Source: Byssothecium circinans | Lineage: Eukaryota > Ascomycota > Dothideomycetes > Pleosporales > Massarinaceae | Direction: 5' to 3' | DNA: 64,000 nucleotides | Assembly (NCBI GenBank): GCA_010015675.1 | Contig: ML977022.1 | Location: 32,541 to 96,540, forward strand | Shown: positions 21,112 to 32,538 of the stretch, one piece after another | How positions within the stretch are numbered: position 1 is the first letter of the stretch | Layout: the number at the start of each line of letters is the position of its first letter | Translations under genes and position numbers: made by a program | Notes under the pieces: generated by a model | Told to the model about the DNA's origin: nothing | What the model saw: only the letters and a program-made list of their open reading frames with translations | Databases searched by the model: none

Positions 21112-22275
21112 ATGCCGCCCCTCCCAATTGAACAGGACGACACGCGCGAACAGGACGTCACGACGAAGACCTTTCCCTTGCCACACTCCGCGACGTCTAG
21201 ACCAAACCACGACAACAAAGTTCGAGCAGCTACGGAAGCTGCAGAGCAACCTCAAAGTTTGGATGGAAATGTCAACACACGAGAGAGTATGCTCTTAGCG
21301 GCAAAGTTGTTGGAAGATGCGAGCGGGCTGATTGCGCTCCTACAGCAAGAGGTACGTGTCCGGCTGGTCGCAACACTCTCCTACAATTTACGAATGTGCC
21401 CGTTCTTCACACGTCTAGCAAATCTTTCCACAGTTTAGTCATGGCAAAGTGTTGTAGCACTTATGAATTAGTACTGTATTGCTGACACTGTGAAGCTGCA
21501 AGCGCGAGATGGTACCATAAACGACCTCCGCGAAAAGCTCTCCCACTACGAAGGAGCAGAGGCCTGCACAGAACACAACATCTCTGAAGCGACGGCAAAT
21601 CACAATAAGGAGCGTGCAAAGTTAACCGCTCAGCTCGAGGGTACTAACGACTCCGTGGTACATGAAGAAGACGAAGATCAGATCCAAGTTGAAGACGATG
21701 ATTCAATGGAAGCCGAAGTCTATACGCCGCGCAGTGCTGAACCCAGGAAGGCAAACGGGAAGCAAACGAGCGGTTCAAAGTTAGTCAATTCAATTGACTG
21801 GGTGATCTACATTCCCACCGACGAGCCTAAGAATGACAAAGTTCAAGATGGCAATGATGAGGAGGACAATCATCACATAGAAGATGACGACCACATCCAA
21901 GTGTTCGAGGCCCTTCCCTCAAGCACCTAACGATCAATTAAAAATGCTTTCCAAACACACTTCTGCATCCGCGACAACGTCCAATACCAGCCCGGCGATG
22001 TAAGGAAGCACAACTGGTACGCGGATTGGGTCCGAAATGCGGACAGGCAAGTCGGAAAGGATTGCGCCAATATGCGCGTGGTGCGCAAGAATTCCTGTCG
22101 GGCGACGTACAGAGTTTCCAAAGGCAGATATGGTTCCTGCGATAGCTGTATCCGGAGTGGGGCGCCGTGTGCAAGAATGGTAGACCATGAGGGTGCGGTC
22201 AAGCTGTGTATCTACCCTCGACCAGAAAGTAAGAGGGAAGGTGCGACATGGAGAGACGCAAAGTTCTGGTGTTGA
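21112..22275 (+). CDS. Hypothetical coiled-coil / cysteine-cluster protein
   Basis: Exon 1 (21112-21351) and exon 2 from 21496 join in phase 0 after a 144-bp intron (donor GTACGT, branch-like TGCTGAC). They give a probable coiled coil (LLAAKLLEDASGLIALLQQE, then LQARDGTINDLREKL) and an acidic region. A TAA at 21928-21930 ends that frame, yet the same frame continues beyond it with a Trp/Cys-rich tail (KGRYGSCDSCIRSGAPCARM, then KLCIYPRPE) that looks coding. A 90-nt, frame-preserving intron (21901-21990, weak GTGTTC donor, CTAAC branch, TACCAG acceptor) would remove the stop and give about 309 residues. Otherwise the product is 224 residues and the tail is dead or separate. The tail resembles small uncharacterised fungal proteins, but no function is known to me. 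Confidence 0.55.
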
Positions 22276-22731
22276 GTGCGTGAAGCAAAGTTTCTGCCCT
22301 GTAAAGGTTTCCATCGGTTTCCAATCCCTGTATATTTATTTTCTCACGGATTGGGGCTGAAATACATGTATAATTCTTTCAACTAGCCGTGATAGATACA
22401 CAAGTCCATGCCACAGCCAGGAGGCCGAACAACTCCGTCACTCCTACCTTCAACTGGTCCAATGGCACGACCAGGAGCTCGAGATATTGCCTCCGAATGG
22501 TGATTGGGTGATGTTAAAGCTAGAATACAGAAGCGACGATTGACTTTGACTATACTGTAGAATTTGACGACAACCCACTCCTCGTGTACTGCCAGTGCTC
22601 TTCATCAAGTGAAAACCTCGTCCATGATTGCATCGAGCGACTCTTTATCATATACGATCACAACTCGAACAAAATACAGCGAGGCTTGCCGTCCACTACC
22701 CTATCCCGACAGAATCAAGTTCACAGATGTG
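22276..22731. other. Gap without a supported gene
   Basis: Short open stretches only. I see no repeat or RNA gene. Confidence 0.45.
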
Positions 22732-23082
22732 TTACATGCTGGTATTATATCCCTCCTGCAGCGTCGGCATCTCCCCACCGTCCGTCATACTCTTTTGGCG
22801 ACAATCCGTTGACCTCATGACGATATTCGTGTAGCATGACCATGTTTCGTGTCGCTGCAGGCGAACTTCGGAGGGTTGACGATGTGACCCATAGTCACAA
22901 TGCAGTGGCAGATCTAGAACGTCAGGGATCGGTTTGATCAGAGGGTGGTTGCCAGAGAATATCCTACAGGACTCTTGATGTATGCTAGATCGTGTTGCAA
23001 GTTTGTATAGCCAATATAAAGTGGGTGGGCATGCCACGAGAAGAGTGATAAGGCCGATGATGCTTTCCGAGTTGAGTGGCAT
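22732..23082 (-). CDS. Small single-pass membrane protein, hypothetical
   Basis: 116 residues from an ATG at 23082. The N-terminus SESIIGLITLLVACPPTLYW forms one membrane helix with a CPP motif, followed by YKLATRSS and a hydrophilic tail with no domain I recognise. Short fungal proteins with an N-terminal IIG-L-(V/I)-CPP helix are familiar to me only as uncharacterised. It is transcribed away from the Clr5-ankyrin gene, the two starts being 541 bp apart, so they may share a promoter. The tail beyond residue 60 could contain an unseen intron. Confidence 0.45.
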   Translation of the reverse strand: MPLNSESIIGLITLLVACPPTLYWLYKLATRSSIHQESCRIFSGNHPLIKPIPDVLDLPLHCDYGSHRQPSEVRLQRHETWSCYTNIVMRSTDCRQKSMTDGGEMPTLQEGYNTSM

Positions 23083-23623
23083 TTTGGAGGATAAAAGTTG
23101 GGTTGAGAAGCAGTTGGGCTGGGCTCTTCAAAATGAAAGGCTAATAAAATTGGTGAGTGGAGGGTGACTTGAGGAACGGAAAGTTAACCTAACCCCACAG
23201 GAACTTTTGGCATCACCCAATCGGCGTCGCCCTATCATTTGCAACCTAAACTGTGTAACAATTAGCACGCAAGCAAAACGAGGCGTAACAGTGGCGCTGA
23301 CATTGAAAAGCAACACTTTTGGCGGCAGCCAATCACGTCGAACAGTGAGCATGCAACTTTTGGAACCGACCAATGAAACACACTCCAGATATTGTACGTG
23401 GTGGCCACTTGGTAAGCACAGGATTTCCGCCCCAGACAGTCCTCAAAGTCAGCCTAGCGATGATTCTTCAGCCTTCACACCTTCTTGACACCTTCTTCAA
23501 CAGAGCTGCACGCCGCCTCCAAGCGCATGCATTGCAATACTGAACTTGAGTTTGAATGTGCGAACGATCGAGGGCCCCCGAATAACTTCATTGGCTGGAC
23601 AAGTGGCAAGGCTGCAGCTGAAG

Positions 23624-26600
23624 ATGACGACAAGAAAGGCTGAACAGGAGTTGTGGGACTCGCACAAAGAAGAGTTGCAGCAGCTGCGCGAGATAGACTC
23701 GGAGACCCTACAGTCAGTAATGCAGCACATGAAGTCTCGACATGGCTTCGACAGAAGGTACGAACAGAAACATTGAAAATCTTAACTGAGGGCTGATTTG
23801 GCTCAGCAAACCGCAATATGACAGAGTCTTCAAGAAATGGCGATTCAAGAAGAGGAACATCTCGAAGAAAGAGTGGAAATACATCGACTCACGTATTTTG
23901 GAGCGAGAAGCAAATGGGCGACATCTTTCCACTGTGAAGATTCATGGTGTATTGGTACCTGATGCCAAAGTCAAGAAGCAGAGAAGGAATTACGCGATGA
24001 CAAGCTTCGAACGACAGCAGTTGCGTAAGTTATGCTCACCATCATTCCGATTACCGTTGTGGATACCGGCTGATAGAATGCAGTATTGAAGATTTCTCCT
24101 CGGCCCGTAACACCGCCCGGTATTGAGATATACACACCTCTGAGTTTATCACCTCCACCGCAGGTTATGAGCTTGGATTCCAATCAAGCTCCAAGACCCA
24201 GTCTCAGCATGGCCATGCAAGAAAATATGCGCTTCTTAAGCGCGGACAGAATACCCTGGCGCCATTTCCTGCGCCTTCTCAGCACGGTCAACATATCTGC
24301 CGCCCACGATAAAAGTGGGAGGTCGCCCAATCAAGCTGCTCTCCTTCAACATGGTGGAGTAATCGCTTCATCCGTTTTCGAAGATAGAGTCGAAGACCTA
24401 TTCTGGACCCAATTCTTGAGCAGAGAATTCAACGACTCGTCAATTCATTCCGCTTTCTACGATCCTACACCTTACATGGCCCCTCAAAAAGACAGCTGCT
24501 CCGATATCAACCTCAAGAGCCGAAACGATCTCTCACCCCTCGGAAGGCAAGTCGAACTACTCAAGCACGTTGTTTATCTACTGTCCAACAACTTCAGCGT
24601 ATCAAAGGTTGCTCCAGCCGTCGTTGAGTTTGCTCGAGAGGCTCAAAATCGCGAGTTTCTTGCAAGGTTCATAAGTAGTGGCCTACCTACCGTAGAGGCT
24701 CTCGCACACAATCTTCTGATCCCGGCAGCCGAAGGGCACAATTTCCCACTGCTTACTACACTGCTCCGTTCCGGGGTCGATATCGACTACGAAGGTTCTG
24801 GCAGTAAACGGCACACAACATTGCTTAAGTATGCTGTTGCATCATGCGACGAAGAACTTCTTCGCTTTGCGCTTGAGAATGGAGCATGTCCTCGGATATC
24901 GAACCAATTTGAAAAGCGGGGTGAAAGTTTTCCACTACTGAATCTTGCCATCCGAAAGGCAAACGTCAACATCCTGAATTGCCTTATTCGATACCTCGAA
25001 GATTACCCTGACGAAATGGACACTGATTATGATGAATACAATTTCATCACTGCTGCCGTGCGAGGGGATGTAGCAATCCTCGACTTGCTGATATCAAAAC
25101 GACCTCGGAGTTTTGAGGGGCTCAGAGAGACACCCTGGGTACTATACGAAGCTGCCGCTCTAGGTGGTAATCTCGACATGCTGAAGTCACTACGAGCTAA
25201 AGACCTTGATATCCGTGCGAAAAACGGCCTAAACCATGGAAGTCCATTGGTTTATGCGTTGTTGACGTATAACACCGATATGGCAGACTATCTTCTTGAA
25301 GCTGGGTTCAAAATTGACAGTTATGCTTGTACCGATGCGCGCACCTATCGTGGTTACACCTGTGATTGTTGGATTCAACTCCCTTTCACATTTCGAAAGC
25401 CGGGTGAAGCGAACAAATACGCTCCTATCCACTGCGCTATATGCATTGGGGACATCGATTTCGTTCGTCGCTTGATTACGAAGGGAGCCAACCCAAATCA
25501 GCCTGGTGTCAGATTTCCAATACAGCTTGCTGCTTGCTCAAACAGCTTGGAAATGGTTCAATTGTTGCTCAAAGCTGGAGCCTGCGTTGACTACGTATCC
25601 CTCCCCCATTCGTTATATTCTGATTCCTTTGTTTTTGAGGATCATAAAATCAAGAATCCCGACCTTTGGTATGAATCTTCAACTCCAGAGAAAAGTGCCA
25701 TACAAATAGCACTGGAAAGAGGCAAAGAAGAATTGTTCAATCTCCTCTTTTCCGTTGGAGCCTGCCTACCAACGACGCCTTCGTGTGCTTGCATGCGTCG
25801 CCAGGATGCCTTGTACAACAGACATAAGATGCCAAGAATACCTATGGTATCTGATCACCAACATCGGGAGAATAATTTCTGCACGTGCGGTCGTGACGAT
25901 TCAAACGACCCCAAAGGATGGGAGAACGAATGTATCTGGAACCCATTGATGAACGCCGCTTCCGGAAAGAACAAAGAACTCTTTTCCCGAGTTCTGGAAA
26001 TCGCAGTCGCAGACAATATGCCTTGGATAACAACCCGCTGCATAACCAAATGCTTGAGGAATTTCGACGGGGAGTTCATCAACCAACTGATAGCGAGAGA
26101 CATAATTCGTCTTTCTCCTCCCGTCTATCGGGAGATGCTGCTTCGAGCCATAAACGAGAACGCAAAAGACACTGTGGAGAGGATATTGCAGGCCCCAGGC
26201 TTAAACCATGAGGACATTGGACTTGCATTTAGAGTAGCAATGTCGTATGAAAGAGAAGGTATGGTAAGCGCCTTCCTGGAAACCGGATGGTGGCCAGATG
26301 ACCGTGTGGATACTTGGCGGCGCCACGATATGTATCCGAGACCACCTCTCCAAGAAGCTCTTCAGAGCCAGAATCAGCCGATTGTACATATCATGTCTGG
26401 CTTCTACCGAAAACTCATCAGCAGGGCCCAGGATCCGACCATCATGAAGCATCTCATGCAGGCATACGGTATAGCCATTCGATGCGGGCACATACCTATG
26501 ACACAAATGCTCGCAGATGCAGCAGGTGTTGACAACGTACTGTACTGGGCGTTGTCTTCTTCTGATCAAGAGATGTGCTATCTTTCGGCGGTTCATTTAG

Positions 26601-27184
26601 CAGCGGCATCTAAGGAATATAGCATTGTGCATTGGCTTTTAGACCACGGTGCCGATCCCAATACACCAACGGAGCACCGCGATGATGGATATACGGAGCA
26701 TTCGCCTCTTCAATGTGCTTCAAAAGATGGAGAGATCGCAGTAGTCGAGAGGTTGCTCAAAAGGGGTGTCGATGTGAACGCTGAGCCAGCCGAGCAGCGA
26801 GGCGCTACAGCGCTTCAGTTTGCTGCAATAACTGGTCGATTCGATATAGCTAATCTTCTACTCGATGCTGGGGCCAATGTGAACGCACCACCTGGTCGTT
26901 TTGAGGGCAGATCGGCGATCGAGGGTGCTGCGGAAGCTGGCCGCATGGATATGACAAGCTATCTGCTTGAATTAGGGGCAGGTGAGGGTATGAAAGGTAT
27001 CATGAATGATAACTTTCGGAGAGCAGTATACAGGGCTTGGGAGAACGGCCACCACACTATAGCTCGGATGCTTCACAAGTGGAAGGCTGAGAACGACCCG
27101 GACTACTCTGATCATGATGACTCTATTAAAGCTGTCTTGGCAACAATGCCGCCTATGGCGACTCAAGCAGTTTTTGAGTATTAG
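23624..27184 (+). CDS. Clr5-domain protein with ankyrin repeats
   Basis: Three exons, 23624-23757, 23807-24024 and 24084-27184, with 49- and 59-bp introns, give 1150 residues. The join of exons 1 and 2 rebuilds a complete N-terminal Clr5 domain (ELWDSHKEELQQL, MKSRHGFDRS then KPQYDRVFKKWRFKKRNISK, about residues 9-70). A linker with PRPVTPPGIEIYTP follows. From about residue 310 to 1110 there are degenerate then clear ankyrin repeats (NFPLLTTLLRSGVDID, FVRRLITKGANPNQPG, IVHWLLDHGADPNTP, IAVVERLLKRGVDVNAE, FDIANLLLDAGANVNAP). A Cys-rich insert lies in the middle (CACMRRQD, then FCTCGRDD). The Clr5 domain is a fungal module first named in fission yeast heterochromatin work; with ankyrin arrays it is expanded in filamentous fungi with unknown roles. 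The start is the first in-frame ATG before the domain. Confidence 0.88.
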
Positions 27185-29936
27185 GAGTTGGAGTCTGCAA
27201 TGGTCAACCACGATACTGCCTGCCAATCTCGAGTGTCGTGGGATTGGTTAGAGACCTTCAGCGGCCGGGGAATTTTTCTTGTGTACGTTAGCTTTTATAA
27301 TCGATGTTCTCCCCATGCACTCCCACCTTTGCCAAACAATTTGACGCTCACAATAGCAAAGACACATGGCGCTGCACCTCACTGTTGGGATAAGCGCTTA
27401 CTACATGTCACTTCGAATGTAAAATGAAAACAGCCTGAAGCTGATCCACGAATGGATATACAATTCTAAAGAACTCGTGATGTATCATTCCAAACTGATG
27501 CTCTCATACCAAGTTCCACTTTCGTAAAGCCGTGAGTTCAAACTGTAGAGATTTACAGCAGTGCATGCGCAGCAATTGAAGCACTGGTCACGAACCTAGT
27601 CGTACTAAAGAATGATCAGTCCATTCTCCCAATTAAGTCATTGACTTGAATAGTTTCGGCTCTGGATCTACTACATAGATCGAAATGAAGCCGAAGCACG
27701 AGTCCAACGTATGCCAAGTAGAAAATCAGCGACCTCTATGGGGTGAGTGACTTTCGCGTAGCAGGAAAAGTGCAGCTACCCAACCTCACTTTCGAGATAG
27801 TGAGAGCTCATCCTCGAAGTGAAGCATTGGGCGCTGTATCCCCCTTGGATAGGCTTTACAGTATTCTTGACGTTCCGTTTTTGGCTGTGCAAGAGGGTGT
27901 TACGTTGATCATGTAGCACAACAAATCGATGAACTCTTCCGGGCCTCTCTTCTTAGAGTTGTGGCCGAAGGACGAACTCGTGCCCATTGATCGCTCTTAC
28001 CCACACTCCTATTGATACCACACATTCCATTAGTGTTGCGTAAGAATGCGCAGGTAATCAGCTTCCGTTGGTGGTTTTAGCCCCGAGCAGCCTTCACCAT
28101 CAATACCACAACACGATGGATATGTAGGTTGATTCCTTAGGTTGGTACTGAATCGACACTCTCATTCATGTAGATGTGAATTATTTCTTCTTTTGTTTAT
28201 TTTGTTATCCTCTTTATCCTAGCTATCAACCTTCTTCCGATTGCGGGATAGAGCCTCACGATGAGACCCTCCCTAAAAACCATGAATACCAACCCACCTC
28301 TTTTCACGGAGAACAACACCCGGTCAAAACTACCATATGGAATTGAGGCCCTCATCCACACCCACGTCAATACTCAGAATGAGACCTCATCGATATCCAA
28401 ATAAGGCCCTTGACCAATACATTACCACCAAGCCGTTAAGAAGATATAAGCCCTCATCCAAAATTTTCATCATCCCACAGCCTTCAAACCTACCGCCTTT
28501 GTATATCCCATATCTACCACAACCCCCTACCTTCCACTCACAGCCCCAAACCTCCCTCTGCGCAATATATTGACCACCTACTCTACCATCCCCTCTAAAG
28601 CTCCCACGCCCCCCCCTCGCACTACCTATCACCTACTCACCGCCCGCCTCCATGCTCCCCACCTTCCTTCACCACCTTCCCAGCCTACTTTCCCAGCCCA
28701 AGAATCTCCAATTCCTTCCCCCCCTCTACCTCTCTCCTTCCCTCTCCCGCCAAACGCAAACGCAAACGCCCTAGACACACATACAGCCCGTAGGCGCAGG
28801 GCGCAAGATTCTACATCCATATCCGCAATAACCAGTAACGACAGCCCTATAATCCACCACCACCGTTCCTTGCACTCTCCGTACTCTTCGTACTCTCTCT
28901 GCCTGCGGTGCCGCTTCGCCGCTTCGCCGCCGCCGACGAAGATCCATCCCAGCAAGACCAACCCAACCTCTCATGGAGTAGACAAAGTCAGCACCAAGGT
29001 ATAAATTAAAAATAACTAACTAACTTTCTTTAGATTAATGATCTGTATAGCTCTGCCAGAAGTTTAACAGGACCCTTAACATAGGATGACTTACTACCAG
29101 CTGCTACTGCCCCGCGAGAGCTAACCTGCGAACCGGGCGTTGATATGGTTATGATTAGATTGACACGCGTATAGGCAGCGGCATGACCTATGACCCATGA
29201 CCCATGGTGAAAAGACGGGGATGCGAAGACGGTGGTTAAATACGATAGCGGCGGCAGCAGCAGCAGCAGTAGAAGAAGAGGAAGAAGATGTGGTGGTGGA
29301 GTTACATGCAGAGTGTTTGATCTTTTAAATTACAGAGTACGGAGTACGGAGTCCTCAGAGAGAAAAGTTTTGGGTATATTACCACCACCATCACCACTAC
29401 CACTCCTACTTAGTACTCCGTCCATGGACAAATATCTCCCTGCGTGTCAGTACTGCACTGCGCTGCACCGCACCGGACCACATTCTCAAGAAAAAATCCC
29501 CTTCCGATATTACCATCCATCCACTGCAGTTTGCCTCGCCTTGCCTCTCCAATTCAACTCCTTTGCTCCCTCCACGAAGATCCCGCACTCCATGCCGCGC
29601 CAATGCAAACCCCGCTCCAATGTGACGATGAAGAGACCGCCAAAACAAAGGCAGACTGGAAGAAAAAGAAAACAAAAAGGGGGGAGGGAGACGGGGAAGT
29701 TATTACCTTTAGCACCGATTTTCCGTAGAAAGTAAAACGCCGCGCAAGAAAAATGCACATGCAGTAGAGAGAGACCTTGCCCATGATGCAAGCCGCCCTT
29801 TTTCATTGAAAAGGAAAACGTGTTTGCGGATGTATCGCACTTCCGAGCATCCCCATTCAAGCCGTGATAGTAGAGCCAGTGATCTTGTCGATAGGGCGCA
29901 AAGTCCGATCGAGTGCTGTTGAGCACTGAAGTTCCT
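27185..29936. other. Long gene-free stretch (2.75 kb)
   Basis: 27185-28330 has no open frame of note. 28400-29000 is strongly pyrimidine-rich on the plus strand and yields Pro/Ser-rich readings without ATG or family features. 29240-29300 holds GCA/GAA-type triplet runs, and GAGTACGGAGTACGGAGT occurs at about 29334, with an inverted GTACTCCGT near 29415. No RNA gene recognised. Confidence 0.5.
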
Positions 29937-31271
29937 TCACCACCACCCTGTATACCTCAGGAAATCATCCACCATATTGACCCAATCCTGACCATTCAGC
30001 GTGCCCATCCTCCTCCTCTCCCAAAGCCGAGCCACCATCTCCGCAAGATGCACCCTTGCCTGCTCGCCCGCCTCTTTCGTGCCATCGCACCTGACGACCT
30101 CGACGCGGCCACCGGGGAACTTCTCGCTGAGATCTATGCGGAACGACGCGTCGCCGTCGGGGGGAGAGTATTCTTCGATGGGCGGAGTGGGGAGATAGAC
30201 TGGCGGCTGTCCTGGGACCTGGACGGGAGCGAGAACCGGTTGATTGAGCATCTGGCCATTGAGTCCAATGCTGCTGGGGGCGTGCGAGCTCTTGGGCTTG
30301 AACAGGCGGCTACGGACTGCGACTGTGACGATGCGGAGGAACCCGGCACCGTTGCCGAGACGGATGATCCAGTCTTGGAAGGCTTCGTACATCATCTGGA
30401 ACTCCAGCTTGATTACCCACGTGTTGTAGCTGTAGAAGATGGCGAGGGCTTCGGAGCGGACGAGACGCGAGACCGAGGCGAGCGGGTGTTGCATGTTGTT
30501 CGCAAACGTGGAGAGGCAGTAGATCAGCGGGTGCGGGAGGACGAGGTCGGGGAGGTGGCGGTAGACTTCGTGACGGATCTCTGGAGGCATTGTGAGTAGT
30601 GTCAAGGGGACGCGAGCGTTGGCTACCGTCTGCGGCTGTGGAGGCGAGAAGGGCAGTGCCGTTGGTGGGGAGAGAGCGAGGTCCTCGACCACGGAATCGT
30701 CTGGGATGAGGAGACGCAACGGCTCGATGATAACCTCATCAGACACGCTCTCGGGCGGCGATATCGGCGAGCACGACGAGGAAGACGAAAAGCTCTCTTC
30801 CGTCGACGAAAGCGCCCAGTCGCTCTCCTCAGGCAGCGGATCCGTCATGCAGCCCTCGTCCACGTCCATATCATCCTGCTCGAGTCCCAGGCGTGCGATC
30901 TTGGTCGGCAGTTCGTGACTCGAGGGCGTGTTGGGAGACGGCAACTGTGTCGCGGAGCGCTTGGACGAGGTGCGGACGGTAGGGTGGTGAGACATTTTGC
31001 GGCCGCGAGCATCTCCTCCTGCTGCCTCCACCGGTGTGTCGCCTGTGGCCGTGGCCGTGGCTGCGGAGGCGATCGAGGCGGCGCACGACTTGCTCGCGTC
31101 TCCTCCGGCGGTTTCGCAGAGGCTGCAGCTGGCCGTCTGCACGCTCGTGTCCAGCGGCTGTAGCTTGGGCGAGGATTGGAGGCCGTCGCCGGCGTGGGTT
31201 TGCGGCTTCATGGCACCCACATCGTCCGGCGGTGTCTGGCCCGTGACTGAATAGCGTCGCTGGAGGATCAT
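29937..31271 (-). CDS. Hypothetical protein with F-box-like motif
   Basis: Single exon, 444 residues. The first ~210 residues are disordered: an Ala/Thr-rich part, then a Ser-rich acidic stretch. Near residue 228 comes LTMPPEIRHEVYRHLPDLVL, the F-box-like opening common in Pezizomycotina proteins. It is followed by SVSRLVRSEALAIFYSYNTW, the typical second element of these families (recent ancestors SxxxRxEAxxIFY). A C-terminal region ends QDWVNMVDDFLRYTGWW. Such proteins are thought to recognise substrates for SCF-type ubiquitin ligases, but most are untested. An internal Met at residue 21 is a possible alternative start. Confidence 0.75.
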   Translation of the reverse strand: MILQRRYSVTGQTPPDDVGAMKPQTHAGDGLQSSPKLQPLDTSVQTASCSLCETAGGDASKSCAASIASAATATATGDTPVEAAGGDARGRKMSHHPTVRTSSKRSATQLPSPNTPSSHELPTKIARLGLEQDDMDVDEGCMTDPLPEESDWALSSTEESFSSSSSCSPISPPESVSDEVIIEPLRLLIPDDSVVEDLALSPPTALPFSPPQPQTVANARVPLTLLTMPPEIRHEVYRHLPDLVLPHPLIYCLSTFANNMQHPLASVSRLVRSEALAIFYSYNTWVIKLEFQMMYEAFQDWIIRLGNGAGFLRIVTVAVRSRLFKPKSSHAPSSIGLNGQMLNQPVLAPVQVPGQPPVYLPTPPIEEYSPPDGDASFRIDLSEKFPGGRVEVVRCDGTKEAGEQARVHLAEMVARLWERRRMGTLNGQDWVNMVDDFLRYTGWW

Positions 31272-32538
31272 CGTGTGTGTCGGTTGCCGTGTCTCGCCTG
31301 CGAATTATCTCCAATGCAGGTGTTGGGTGCTGCGAGCTGTGCTGGCAGGCTGACACGGGGCAAAACGGAACGCGTGTACGGCTTGCTAGACTTGCGGGGT
31401 TGAGGGGACGATACGGCTTTATCGATTGGGGACCGACGAGGAAGTTGACGCGAGACTGGCCGTACTCCGCATAGATTGAGGTTGTTGTGGTTGGATATGA
31501 GTGAGCGTTTGGAAGGGAAAGTAAAAGAAAGAGCAGCGAAGGTGTGAGTGTGAGAGAAAGGTGTGAGAGAAGCGTACGTAAAGGAGAATTGCTGAGATTG
31601 ATGGCAGTGCGTCTGTTTCATGCGCAGGACACGACAATCAAATCATCACCATCCTTGCCCACGTCATCCATACTTTCTATTTTCACCATTCGGCAGCCTG
31701 CCATGTTTATCGTCTTCTTTTATCACTCTATTAATCTGCGAGCCTTGTGGTTGGATGTTTTTTTTTAAGTTCTGTAGGGAGTACCATCATTGATATTCGC
31801 GACCATGGATCGCCATTCTTGTCGACAAACCTCGACATGCATCAAGACTGTGTATTAGAGAAAGAGACGTCTCCATCTCCTTTTCATCACCCACAGGCTC
31901 AGCAAGCACGTCACACAAGCTCCCTCCCCCACACCGCCAGCGCCTAAATCTCTCCACTATCCAGCGCGGTGCGCATACAGCTAAGCCCCGTCTAATCTCA
32001 ATCTCAACATCACATCATCATCATCATCATCATCATCACCAATCGTCCATTTCTCTGTTATCGAAATACCTTTTGAACGTGCGTCGTCTCGTTGACAACG
32101 TAGCAAACCTATAAATCCCCTAAAACAATGGCCCGTTTCACCCTGCCCGGCTTTATGAAGAAAGTGAAGCGCAAGACGTCGTCTGCTGCGATGCGGGTGT
32201 AACAACCCCGGCCCCTGCTAATTCGTCATCCCGGGCGAACATCACTCGGGACATAACGGTTGGAAGGTTGTAATAGTTGTTGCTAACCTTTGTATGGAGA
32301 AGTCATAGATTGCCATAAGACTAACGATTGTGGAGAAACTACGTTGCCGTAAAAAAGAGAAATGTGCGGGTCTTTGTTGGAGAGACCTCCTGTATACTGT
32401 GTGGTGTTGAAACCTCGCAAGGAAAGTCCTGCAGCGATGGTCAGTCTAGTTCATCCCCTCGAGCTCTCGTGTTGAATCGATGCTCATCTTTTCCAACCCA
32501 TCCCTATCTTTATACCCATCTCCCTCTCGTTATCACCC
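31272..32538. other. Intergenic region with a CAT microsatellite and a 24-codon ORF
   Basis: Holds the promoter of the F-box-like gene and the 3' side of the GNAT gene. Eight tandem CAT triplets lie at 32013-32036. A short ORF (32128-32202) is listed separately. Confidence 0.5.
32128..32202 (+). CDS. Possible 24-residue microprotein
   Basis: ATG in the context AACAATGG opens a peptide of 24 residues with a hydrophobic start (MARFTLPGFMKKVKRK) and a basic, Ser-rich end. The good start context and amphipathic basic composition are the only reasons to list it. It may equally be a chance ORF or part of an unannotated transcript leader. Confidence 0.15.
   Translation: MARFTLPGFMKKVKRKTSSAAMRV

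Noticed and set aside
28629..28961. Minus-strand 110-codon reading rich in Gly and Arg
   Set aside because: Purine-rich shadow of the same tract, without ATG-supported or family features.
28337..29004. Pro/Ser-rich plus-strand readings
   Set aside because: They follow from a pyrimidine-rich tract; the longer one lacks an ATG and neither has a domain.
29913..30599. 228-codon plus-strand ORF
   Set aside because: Antisense shadow of the F-box-like protein, which has recognisable motifs.
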